This document shows, piece by piece, positions 1 to 7,682 of a stretch of 64,000 bases of DNA (positions within the stretch are counted from its first letter, which is position 1; the number at the start of each line of letters is the position of its first letter). The notes beneath the pieces are model-generated. The model was not told the DNA's origin. It searched no databases and saw nothing but the letters and a program-made list of their open reading frames with translations. Location of the stretch: positions 877,922 through 941,921 of the forward strand of contig NZ_JACNYK010000001.1 of NCBI RefSeq assembly GCF_014692505.1, written 5' to 3'. The stretch is from Sphingobacterium arenae. GTDB taxonomy: Bacteria; Bacteroidota; Bacteroidia; Sphingobacteriales; Sphingobacteriaceae. Both the position numbers and the translations under genes were made by a program.

Positions 1-693
1 GTGGATGACGAAAATCAGAAAAAAGGTATCATCAGCCCTTTTTTGGTTCCAGATAAAGTCTATATAGACCCGCTGCTGACAATCGGTGTACCACCCGCTG
101 TAACTGCAGCTACTGGCTTGGATGCGCTAACGCACTGTTTGGAAGCCTATACGAATAAGTTTTCACAGCCTTTTATAGATATGTATGCTTATGAGGGCAT
201 GCGGCTGATAGCCGCGAATCTGGAAGAGGCGGTACATAACGGGACAAATGAAGAGGCACGGTATCATGTAGCGATGGGAAGTATGCTGGGGGGTGTTTGT
301 CTCGGACCCGTTAACACGGCGGCAGTCCATGCGCTATCGTACCCTTTGGGAAGTCTATTCCATTTAGCACACGGCCTTTCCAATGCCTTACTATTACCTT
401 ATGTGATGGAGTATAACTATGTAGCTTCTCCCAAAAAATATGCGGAAGTGGCTGTTGCTTTAGGATGTGACCGCTTAACTACAGACGAAGAAACAGCCCG
501 TGCCGGTATTGCGAAAATTAGAGCGCTGATCAGCGCTTGTGGTATCCCTGCTCGTTTACGCGATGTAGAAATACCTCGAGAGGCCATTCCGCAAATGGCG
601 GAGGATGCGATGAAGATTACCCGCCTATTGGTCAACAACCCGAGAGAGATTACCTTACACGATGCCGTAACTATATTTAATGCTGCTTACTAA
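1..693 (+). CDS. Iron-containing alcohol dehydrogenase, C-terminal part (5' end outside window)
   Basis: The window opens inside this gene; 230 codons are visible of a family usually near 380 residues, so the Rossmann-like N-terminal part is missing. The visible part carries the metal-site signature of group III Fe-dependent alcohol dehydrogenases: GLDALTHCLEAY near residue 40, then HLAHGLSNALLLPYVMEYN near residue 122, which supply metal-ligand histidines. The family reduces or oxidises aldehydes and ketones with NAD(P)H. The stop codon is followed directly by the ATG of the aldolase gene with no gap, so it belongs to the same operon. In this context it may interconvert an aldehyde and alcohol formed during acid-sugar breakdown. 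The substrate cannot be read from the sequence. Confidence 0.88.
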   Translation: MDDENQKKGIISPFLVPDKVYIDPLLTIGVPPAVTAATGLDALTHCLEAYTNKFSQPFIDMYAYEGMRLIAANLEEAVHNGTNEEARYHVAMGSMLGGVCLGPVNTAAVHALSYPLGSLFHLAHGLSNALLLPYVMEYNYVASPKKYAEVAVALGCDRLTTDEETARAGIAKIRALISACGIPARLRDVEIPREAIPQMAEDAMKITRLLVNNPREITLHDAVTIFNAAY

Positions 694-1632
694 ATGAAAG
701 AAATAAAAACAAAAAAAGAAACTATTGTACCAGTGGTTGCTCCACTGAAACAAGATTTGAATTTGGACCATGATGCAGTGGCCCGTATATTCTCGTATTT
801 GTATACCAATGGAGCCACACCGTTTATCTTAGGTACCACAGGCGAATCAGCGTCGCTCTCGAATGCGTTTAAAGAAGCCTATCTTAGAACGGCTGTGGCC
901 AATAGACCGAAGGGTGAGAAACTATATGTGGGGATTTCGTCAAATATTCTCGAGGATTCCATTTCCTTCGCTAACTTAGCATTCGACTTAGGCGTTTCTC
1001 AAGTAGCGGCGACATTACCTACTTATTATAAATTGTCGGATGCACAGATGGAAAAATACTATCTGGATTTAGCCGAGGCGATTACACCTGATCTGATTGT
1101 CTACAATATCCCTGCAACCACCCATATGTCGATCCCACTGAATCTTTTGGATAGGCTAAGTCATCACCCCAAGATTGTGGCTGTAAAGGACTCCGAGCGT
1201 AATATGGAGCGGTTGGATCAGTCGCTTGAGTTATGGAGAGATCGAACAGATTTTAAGCATTATATGGGCTGGGCAGGGGCATGTGCTCATTCGTTAATAA
1301 ACGGTGGTGATGGAGTTGTACCGAGTTCCGCAAATTTCGCTCCTGCCATATATCGGGATATGTGCTTAGCGGTAGAACAAGGAGATCTGGAAAGTGCTTA
1401 CGCGTTACAAAAACAATCAGACGACTTAGGTGCTTTGTATCAATCCAACAAATCGTTGGGAGAATCCTTATGGGCACTGAAAATATTGATGAAGCAGTTG
1501 GGTTTATGCGAATCGCATATGATGCCACCCTTGTATACTTTAGGAAAACAAGAAGAAGAACATATTGTGAAAGCCTATCAAACGTTGATAGCAAAGGATA
1601 ACATTAAACTGAATTTAGTTAGTCATGTATAA
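694..1632 (+). CDS. Dihydrodipicolinate synthase / N-acetylneuraminate lyase family aldolase
   Basis: A 312-residue class I aldolase of the DapA/NanA superfamily, a Schiff-base TIM barrel. GTTGES (residues 47-52) is the carboxylate-binding loop. YNIP places the conserved tyrosine at 137, and IVAVKDS places the Schiff-base lysine at 165. Members cleave or condense pyruvate-derived 2-keto acids, for example 2-keto-3-deoxy sugar acids. Biosynthetic DapA is unlikely, because the neighbours are a sugar-acid kinase, a PdxA-type dehydrogenase and a symporter. It starts immediately after the alcohol dehydrogenase stop and overlaps the next gene by 8 bp, indicating translational coupling. Inferred role: retro-aldol cleavage of a sugar-acid intermediate. 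Confidence 0.88.
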   Translation: MKEIKTKKETIVPVVAPLKQDLNLDHDAVARIFSYLYTNGATPFILGTTGESASLSNAFKEAYLRTAVANRPKGEKLYVGISSNILEDSISFANLAFDLGVSQVAATLPTYYKLSDAQMEKYYLDLAEAITPDLIVYNIPATTHMSIPLNLLDRLSHHPKIVAVKDSERNMERLDQSLELWRDRTDFKHYMGWAGACAHSLINGGDGVVPSSANFAPAIYRDMCLAVEQGDLESAYALQKQSDDLGALYQSNKSLGESLWALKILMKQLGLCESHMMPPLYTLGKQEEEHIVKAYQTLIAKDNIKLNLVSHV

Positions 1633-2650
1633 ACCGATTATTGGTATTACCATGGGGGATCCGGCGAGTATCGGTCCCGAAATAGCATTGAAAGCATTAT
1701 TGGATACGCGTGTGCAAGCTATTTGCAAACCTATTTTGGTTGGGGACGCGGCAGTTTTTCAGCAAATAGCATCGCTGTTGCATATCCCGATACGTATCCA
1801 CGCTGTAGAACAGGTTTCAGAAGCCCAGTTTATAGCTGGAGAAGCAGATGTATTGGACTTGAAAAATACAAATCTCTCTAAAGTAACCTTCGGAGAGATA
1901 TCAGCGGAGGCCGGCAATGCCTCGTTCGAAGCGGTTACTAAGGTGATAGACTTAGCATTAAACGGAGCGGTAAATGCCACCGTAACAGGACCAATAAATA
2001 AGAAGTCAGTTAACGAGGCAGGACATCATTTTGCAGGACATACAGAAATTTACGCGCATTATACACAAACAAAAAAGTATGCGATGCTTCTCGTGGAAGA
2101 AAACATGAAGGTTATTCATGTGTCTACACATGTGTCGTTACGGCAGGCTTGCGACCTTGTCAAAAAGGACCGGATTGTGGAAGTGACAGAACTATTGCAT
2201 CAGGGTTTGGTGAGTTTGGGAGAAACTAATCTAAAAATAGGGATAGCGGGTTTGAATCCGCATGCAGGTGATTCGGGGTTATTCGGTACAGAAGACGATG
2301 AAGAGATTGTACCCGCAGTAGAAGAGGCTCGTAGACGTGGATACGATGTAGAAGGCCCTGTTCCTGCGGATACCTTGTTTTCGAAAGCTGCGACAGGTTA
2401 TTACGGCGGTATTGTCGCCATGTATCACGACCAGGGGCATATTCCATTTAAGTTGACAGGTTTTAAGTGGAACGCCGAGAAAAAGCAAATGGATAGTGTA
2501 AAGGGTGTGAATATTACGATGGGTTTGCCGATTATCCGGACATCCGTAGATCATGGTACGGCCTTTGAAATTGCTGGAAAAGGTGTGGCAAGTCCAGATG
2601 CAATGATATTGGCGATTGAATCTGCGGTGCAATTGGCATCAAATAAATAA
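1625..2650 (+). CDS. pdxA2: PdxA2-type four-carbon acid sugar 4-phosphate dehydrogenase (PdxA family)
   Basis: A 341-residue protein of the 4-hydroxythreonine-4-phosphate dehydrogenase family. The three metal-ligand histidines of PdxA are conserved at almost the E. coli spacing: H169 (VSTHVSL), H213 (NPHAGDSG) and H268 (MYHDQGH). True PdxA serves pyridoxal phosphate synthesis. The PdxA2 branch instead oxidises 4-phospho-D-threonate or 4-phospho-D-erythronate, followed by decarboxylation to dihydroxyacetone phosphate. The adjacent DUF1537 kinase, 5 bp downstream, makes PdxA2 the better reading, because kinase plus PdxA2 is the known threonate/erythronate pair. Which stereoisomer is used is not visible. 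The gene overlaps the aldolase gene by 8 bp. Confidence 0.85.
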   Translation: MYKPIIGITMGDPASIGPEIALKALLDTRVQAICKPILVGDAAVFQQIASLLHIPIRIHAVEQVSEAQFIAGEADVLDLKNTNLSKVTFGEISAEAGNASFEAVTKVIDLALNGAVNATVTGPINKKSVNEAGHHFAGHTEIYAHYTQTKKYAMLLVEENMKVIHVSTHVSLRQACDLVKKDRIVEVTELLHQGLVSLGETNLKIGIAGLNPHAGDSGLFGTEDDEEIVPAVEEARRRGYDVEGPVPADTLFSKAATGYYGGIVAMYHDQGHIPFKLTGFKWNAEKKQMDSVKGVNITMGLPIIRTSVDHGTAFEIAGKGVASPDAMILAIESAVQLASNK

Positions 2651-2655
2651 TACGT

Positions 2656-3765
2656 ATGACGATATTGGTAATTGCGGATGACTTGACAGGTGCTGCTGAA
2701 ATAGGCGGGATAGCTTTGCGCAACGGATTATCGGTAGAAATTGTACATACGTTGGCAAAGCCAACAAATAAAGATGTCCAGATACTGAACACGAATACAC
2801 GTTCTATGAGAGCAGACGATGTGATTATACATCTGAGGAAGCTTTTTGCTGCTGACTTTTCGTATTGTTGGGACTGGATCTATCTCAAGTTTGATTCTGC
2901 TTTACGTGGGCATATTGTTGCGGAGATCTCGTTTTATCGTGAGGTTCTTCAAAAAGATCGTGTTGTTTTTTGCCCTGTAAATCCCGCGTTGGGGCGCGTG
3001 ATTGCAGACGGTTTGTATTGGGTGGAAGGAAAGCCTATTGCGGAAACGGATTTTGCACGTGATCCAGAGTTTCCGATTCGGAAAAGTGGCGTATTGGCGG
3101 CAATTGGTGCAGAGTCGTGGGTACTTGCAAAAGATGTACCGACAGCCCCCAACGGAGATATACCTTACACGGTTGCCGCTGTCGGGGATGTGGATGATCT
3201 GAATCGATGGGCAGCGTCTCCAGCGTTTTTTGGAATTTATGCAGGAGCAGCAGCTTTTTTCGAAGCGTTGCTGCATCACCGTGTGCCTGCTTTTTCAAAA
3301 GATGTAGCGGATGAATCTCTTCCAATCCCACCTCTTCTCTACGTTTGTGGATCCAATCATGAACAGAGCACAAAGCGGGTGAGGAGCTTAGATTTTGATG
3401 AAGTCGTATATTGGCGACATACAGGGCAGGAACAAACATTAGCCCGGACTATATGTCAGAAAATCGAGAAGAGAGGGATAATCGTATTTGCTGTGGATCC
3501 TTTAGAACGTGTAGGAGCATCTACTATTCGTACATCTATGGCACAGGTGGTGGCACTGGTGCAGCGGGATTGTGCGGTGCACGAGTTGTTGATTGAGGGC
3601 GGAGCGACAGCCAGAGCGGTGTTGGAAGCTTTACATATCGATACGCTTTGGCCAATAGGCGTACACGGATTGGGTGTGATTCGGAACCATGTGCCGGGAA
3701 CCACATGGACAGTAACATTGAAACCGGGGAGTTATCCTTGGACTGATAAATTATGGGTATTTTAG
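2656..3765 (+). CDS. Four-carbon acid sugar kinase (DUF1537 family, threonate/erythronate kinase type)
   Basis: A 369-residue protein, somewhat shorter than the usual 420 or so. It starts with the N-terminal signature IADDLTGAAE (DDLTGA at residues 8-13), typical of the acid-sugar-binding domain. The nucleotide-binding C-terminal domain ends with LLIEGGATARAV. Characterised members phosphorylate D-threonate, L-threonate or D-erythronate at O4, and the product is the substrate of PdxA2, encoded just upstream. A second, different family member lies at 22294, so the locus has two acid-sugar kinases with presumably separate substrates. Cytoplasmic. Confidence 0.85.
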   Translation: MTILVIADDLTGAAEIGGIALRNGLSVEIVHTLAKPTNKDVQILNTNTRSMRADDVIIHLRKLFAADFSYCWDWIYLKFDSALRGHIVAEISFYREVLQKDRVVFCPVNPALGRVIADGLYWVEGKPIAETDFARDPEFPIRKSGVLAAIGAESWVLAKDVPTAPNGDIPYTVAAVGDVDDLNRWAASPAFFGIYAGAAAFFEALLHHRVPAFSKDVADESLPIPPLLYVCGSNHEQSTKRVRSLDFDEVVYWRHTGQEQTLARTICQKIEKRGIIVFAVDPLERVGASTIRTSMAQVVALVQRDCAVHELLIEGGATARAVLEALHIDTLWPIGVHGLGVIRNHVPGTTWTVTLKPGSYPWTDKLWVF

Positions 3766-3770
3766 CCCAA

Positions 3771-3785
3771 TCGATGTAACATCGA
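3771..3785. repeat. 15-bp palindrome between kinase and symporter genes
   Basis: TCGATGT-A-ACATCGA is a perfect 7-bp inverted repeat around a single base in the 39-bp gap before the symporter gene. No T-run follows, so an intrinsic terminator is unlikely. It could be an operator or a small RNA processing hairpin. Nothing in the window links it to a particular regulator. Confidence 0.4.
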
Positions 3786-3804
3786 GTAATGATAGTTAAA
3801 CCTT

Positions 3805-5367
3805 ATGTTAAGCATATTTGATTACGGAATAATAATAGCAGTTTTATTGATCACCTTATATTTCGGTCTTCGATACGCTAAAAATCAAAAATCGACCGAG
3901 GCGTATTTTTCCGCTAAAGGACGTGTCCCTTCTTGGGCAATTGGGATGTCACTTTTGGCGACCCTAATTAGTAGTGTTACTTTTCTGGGGTATCCAGCAG
4001 AGGGCTTTTCAAACAACTGGATATTACTTGTGCAAGGTCTTATGGTGCCGATTGTATTGTTGGGTACCGTGTGGTTCATTGTACCGTTGTACCGAAAAGT
4101 AATCGGATTGAGCACCTACGAGTACTTCGAGAAGCGTTTTGGCAATTTTGCACGCTATTATAGTTCCATCGCATTCGTCTTGCGCCAGTTCTCTGGCATG
4201 GGAACTGTTTTGTACCTGTTGGCCGTTGCCCTATCGAGTATGACCGATATAAATACCTATTGGATTATACTTGTGGTGGGAAGCATTATTGTGATCGTTA
4301 ATCTGCTTGGCGGTATCGAGGCGGTCATCTGGCTGGATGTATTTCAAGGCTTTATGCTCTTTGCCAGTGGAATTCTTTGTTTGTTGGTCGTTATTTTCTC
4401 CGTGAATGGTGGACTCCCAGAAGTATGGCGTGTTGCATCAGAAAATGGACGAACGGGATTTGGACCATATGATCTGGATTTTACTCGATTGACCTTTGTG
4501 GTAATGGCGATCAATGGAATGTTTTACGCTATCCAAAAGTATGGTACCGACCAAACGGTGATTCAGCGCTACCTAACGGCACGCTCGGACAGGTCGGCTA
4601 TCCGTGCTTCCTTGATGGGTATTTTGCTGACGGTTCCGGTATGGTCACTTTTTATGTTTATCGGCACGGCTCTTTTCGTGTATTATACACAGCAACCGTT
4701 ACCTGATGATGTGGGCCCCAATAGCGTATTCCCTTATTTTATCATGACACAGCTCCCGGTAGGTGTAGTCGGTTTTATATTAGCGGCCATGATCTCTGCA
4801 GCTATATGTAGTTTAAGTGCAGACCTTAATTCGTTGGCGGCTGTAGGTATTGAAGATTATTATAAAAAGCTTCGTCCAGAAAAGGTGGATAACGAATATT
4901 TGAGAGCGAGCAGGTGGATGGTTGCCATTGCGGGAATCCTATCAATGTTGATCGGGTTTATCTATGTAGAATTGGGCAGCGAAAGTATTCTTGGTATTAT
5001 TTTTACACTGTATGCCATTTTTTCGGGGGGGATTGTGGGTGTCTTCTTATTGGGGATTTTTACGGAACGTGCGAATCGTCAGGGAATAAATATAGCTATT
5101 GTGGTATGTGTGCTCTTTACGGCGTATGCGTTTTTAACCAGTACCGAGATCGAATTTAATGGAAAGTCGTTCGTCCTGCTTGATCTCGGCGAATTTAATT
5201 TTACACATAATAAAATGATGCTTGGGGTGTATAGCCACTTGGTCGTTATCGTTGTGGGATATGTTGCCAGCTTATTCTTTCCAAAGCCGGAGCTGGATCC
5301 AAATTTATATTATAGAGGCTGGAAGGCAAACCGCAAATTGGATAGAGAAAGGGGAATAGAATCATGA
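3805..5367 (+). CDS. Sodium:solute symporter (SSS/SGLT family)
   Basis: A 520-residue, strongly hydrophobic protein with about 13-14 predicted membrane segments and the LeuT-fold architecture of the solute:sodium symporters. It begins FDYGIIIAVLLITLYFGLRY. The region around residues 30-60 (AYFSAKGRVPSWAIGMSL) is the typical TM1 sodium-site neighbourhood, and RYLTARSD (near residue 254) and SADLNSLA (near 335) are family hallmarks. It overlaps the esterase gene by 4 bp. Role: inner-membrane uptake of the sugar or sugar acid handled by the upstream cassette. The substrate is not determined. Confidence 0.9.
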   Translation: MLSIFDYGIIIAVLLITLYFGLRYAKNQKSTEAYFSAKGRVPSWAIGMSLLATLISSVTFLGYPAEGFSNNWILLVQGLMVPIVLLGTVWFIVPLYRKVIGLSTYEYFEKRFGNFARYYSSIAFVLRQFSGMGTVLYLLAVALSSMTDINTYWIILVVGSIIVIVNLLGGIEAVIWLDVFQGFMLFASGILCLLVVIFSVNGGLPEVWRVASENGRTGFGPYDLDFTRLTFVVMAINGMFYAIQKYGTDQTVIQRYLTARSDRSAIRASLMGILLTVPVWSLFMFIGTALFVYYTQQPLPDDVGPNSVFPYFIMTQLPVGVVGFILAAMISAAICSLSADLNSLAAVGIEDYYKKLRPEKVDNEYLRASRWMVAIAGILSMLIGFIYVELGSESILGIIFTLYAIFSGGIVGVFLLGIFTERANRQGINIAIVVCVLFTAYAFLTSTEIEFNGKSFVLLDLGEFNFTHNKMMLGVYSHLVVIVVGYVASLFFPKPELDPNLYYRGWKANRKLDRERGIES

Positions 5368-6752
5368 AAAGAATTTTAATGATCGTGGGATTATGTTGGT
5401 GCTGTTGGACGGGAGCGGTGCAGGCTCAAAATTCGGATGATAAGTACCGGGTACCCTTGAAAGATGTTATTGACATGTTAGAAGCGCGATACGACATCCA
5501 AATTAAATATGATGAAAGCCAAGTCAAAGATAAATGGCTGAATTACGCGAAATGGCGTTTCCGACCCGATGTAGATGAAACGCTTCGAAATGTACTGGGG
5601 CCCTTAGATATGAAAGTGAATAAAGAGGGTGAGCGGAAGTATAAATTAAAAGAATACGAATATTACCGTTGGGAGCCACAGGATGGATGGGATTACCTCG
5701 ATTACCTCGCTGCCCAATATCAGGACAAGGCGAGTTGGGAGAGTCGAAAACAGGAGATCCGTGCAGACCTATACAAGGCCTTGAAACTCTCGCCTCTGCC
5801 GAGCCTTCCGGAATCGGTACCCTTAGTTACAAAAAAAAGAAAGTTTACAGATTATACTGTTGAGAATTTTGCATTGGAGATTCTGCCAGGGGTCTATATC
5901 AATGGCTCTATTTATCGTCCGTTGAATTCGAAAGGGGGAGTACCTTTGGTGATGAGTCCCGATGGACATTGGTTCGGGCATCGCTTTCGGAAAGATGCGC
6001 AGATTCGCTGCGCTATGCTCGCGAAAATGGGAGCCGTTGCCGTGAGTTATGATCTCTTTGCCTGGGGAGAATCAGGATTGCAGTTTGATTATAGTGACCA
6101 CCGCAGAAGCTTAGCAGTGACGATACAAACTTTAGGCGCGTTACGGATATTGGATTGGATGTTGGCTGATCAACAAATAGACGAGGAACGTGTGGGGATT
6201 TGTGGTGGATCCGGTGGCGGAAGCCAATCGGTACTCTTAACTGCGCTGGATGATCGGATTAAACTGAGTGTGCCTGTAGTATCTCTTTCCTCGTATCACT
6301 TTGGTGGATGCCCTTGTGAAAGCGGGATGCCTATACACGCTGCTGCACGAGGTACAAATAACGTAGAGTTGGCAGCGATGGCGGCTCCGAGGCCGCAACT
6401 GCTTATCTCGGATGGTCACGATTGGACCGCACAGATGCCGGAACACGACTTTCCGTATCTCCAAAAGATATATGCGTACTATGGAAAAGCAGACTACGTA
6501 GAAAATGTACATCTTCCGGAGGATGGACACGATTTCGGCTACTCGAAACGGAAGCCGGTCTACGATTTTATCACGAAGCATTTTAGACTCGACACGCGGG
6601 GGCTAAAAAATGCAGCAGGCGATTATGATGAATCTCGCTGTGTGATTGAAGAAGAAACAGCCTTATATGCATTTGGGCCGAATGGGGAAAATCTGCCCTC
6701 AAACGCGATAAAAGGCTATGAAAATTTAGAAAAACTCTTTAAAGATCAATAA
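5364..6752 (+). CDS. Exported alpha/beta hydrolase (acetylxylan-esterase-like) with N-terminal STN-like domain
   Basis: A 462-residue protein with a signal peptide ending near AVQAQ. Residues about 27-100 (VPLKDVIDMLEARYDIQIKY) resemble the small STN domain of secretins and TonB receptors. From about residue 160 an alpha/beta-hydrolase fold follows: SPDGHWFGHRF, then the nucleophile elbow CGGSGGGSQS with Ser283, and a late EDGHDFGYSKR supplying the probable catalytic His. Relatives are annotated as acetyl xylan or carbohydrate esterases. Expected role: removing ester groups from pectic oligosaccharides in the periplasm. The gene overlaps the symporter stop by 4 bp and ends 1 bp before the next gene. 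The exact esterase family is uncertain. Confidence 0.75.
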   Translation: MKRILMIVGLCWCCWTGAVQAQNSDDKYRVPLKDVIDMLEARYDIQIKYDESQVKDKWLNYAKWRFRPDVDETLRNVLGPLDMKVNKEGERKYKLKEYEYYRWEPQDGWDYLDYLAAQYQDKASWESRKQEIRADLYKALKLSPLPSLPESVPLVTKKRKFTDYTVENFALEILPGVYINGSIYRPLNSKGGVPLVMSPDGHWFGHRFRKDAQIRCAMLAKMGAVAVSYDLFAWGESGLQFDYSDHRRSLAVTIQTLGALRILDWMLADQQIDEERVGICGGSGGGSQSVLLTALDDRIKLSVPVVSLSSYHFGGCPCESGMPIHAAARGTNNVELAAMAAPRPQLLISDGHDWTAQMPEHDFPYLQKIYAYYGKADYVENVHLPEDGHDFGYSKRKPVYDFITKHFRLDTRGLKNAAGDYDESRCVIEEETALYAFGPNGENLPSNAIKGYENLEKLFKDQ

Positions 6753-6753
6753 C

Positions 6754-7650
6754 ATGGAATCATTAAATAGAAGAGCATTTATAACAACGGCTGTCCTTGG
6801 TGCGACGGCGTTGATGTTGCCAAGTACAGGATGGCCACTTGAACGGAATAAACAACGCTATAAGGTGGCGGTTATCGATTTGATGATCTTGAAAAGGCAA
6901 AAGCTTAGTGCCGTGAAATTGACCAGTGAAATTGGCGCAGACGGTCTGGAAGTTGATATGGGTGGATTGGGTAATCGCGATACATTTGATAATAATTTTT
7001 TCAATGAAGAGTTTCGTACAAATTATATGAACGAATTAAAGGAATATGGCATCGAAATAGCTTCGGTCGCGATGACCGGTTTTTACGCACAATCTTTTGC
7101 AACGCGGCCTACATACCAACAAATGGTAGGCGACTGTCTGAAGACTTGCCAGCTATTGGGAGCGAAGATAGCCTTTTTACCACTGGGGGTACAGGGCGAT
7201 TTAGTGCAAAATCCAGAACTGCGTCCGGCGATTGTAGAACGGTTGAAAGAAGTGGGAAAGATGGCAAAAAAGGCAGGTGTTATCGTTGGAATAGAAACGG
7301 CCCTCGATGCGCGGGGAGATGTGGAATTGTTAAAAGAGATTGGATCGAAGAATGTCCAGATCTATTTTAATTTTTCCAATCCGTTAAAAGAAGGACGGGA
7401 TTTAATAGAAGAACTCCAGATCTTAGGTAAGAAGCGTATTTGCCAAATTCATTGTACAGATGAAGACGGTGTATGGTTGGAAAACAATACACGCCTAAAC
7501 ATGCCCAAAGTGAAAGAAACCTTAGATAAGATGGGGTGGAAGGGCTGGTTAGTGATCGAGCGCTCCAGAGATGCGAGCTTGTCGCCTCGGATGGTGAAAG
7601 AGAACTTCGGGGCAAATACACGGTATGTAAAATCTGTTTTTCAAAAATAA
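6754..7650 (+). CDS. Exported sugar phosphate isomerase/epimerase-like TIM-barrel protein
   Basis: A 298-residue protein of the xylose-isomerase-like TIM-barrel superfamily. The N-terminus LNRRAFITTAVLGATALM has a twin-arginine-like pair and a hydrophobic stretch, so it is probably exported by Tat. Barrel features include GADGLEVDMGG (near residue 68), VGIETALDARGD (E in an expected metal-ligand position), QIHCTDEDGVW and WLVIERSRD. Members are sugar epimerases, isomerases, or decarboxylases such as 3-oxoisoapionate decarboxylase. Export argues against a phosphorylated substrate, so the usual family name is probably misleading. It lies between an esterase and a polygalacturonase gene. Confidence 0.75.
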   Translation: MESLNRRAFITTAVLGATALMLPSTGWPLERNKQRYKVAVIDLMILKRQKLSAVKLTSEIGADGLEVDMGGLGNRDTFDNNFFNEEFRTNYMNELKEYGIEIASVAMTGFYAQSFATRPTYQQMVGDCLKTCQLLGAKIAFLPLGVQGDLVQNPELRPAIVERLKEVGKMAKKAGVIVGIETALDARGDVELLKEIGSKNVQIYFNFSNPLKEGRDLIEELQILGKKRICQIHCTDEDGVWLENNTRLNMPKVKETLDKMGWKGWLVIERSRDASLSPRMVKENFGANTRYVKSVFQK

Positions 7651-7682
7651 AGGCCTTATCGCCGGTTAAAAACTATCATTGT

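Noticed and set aside
2279..2632. Antisense open frame of more than 100 codons over pdxA2
   Set aside because: It has no recognisable domain and runs opposite a gene with full conserved motifs; similar antisense frames occur across many genes here and are composition effects.
5364..6752. Glucuronoyl esterase (CE15) reading for the STN-fused hydrolase
   Set aside because: The nucleophile elbow reads GGSGG, not the CE15-type serine motif, so only a general acetylxylan-esterase-like call is made.
7536..7682. Longer N-terminus for the GH28 gene from ATG 7536
   Set aside because: It lies within the preceding gene, encodes a leaderless extension, and ATG 7683 starts a normal export signal.
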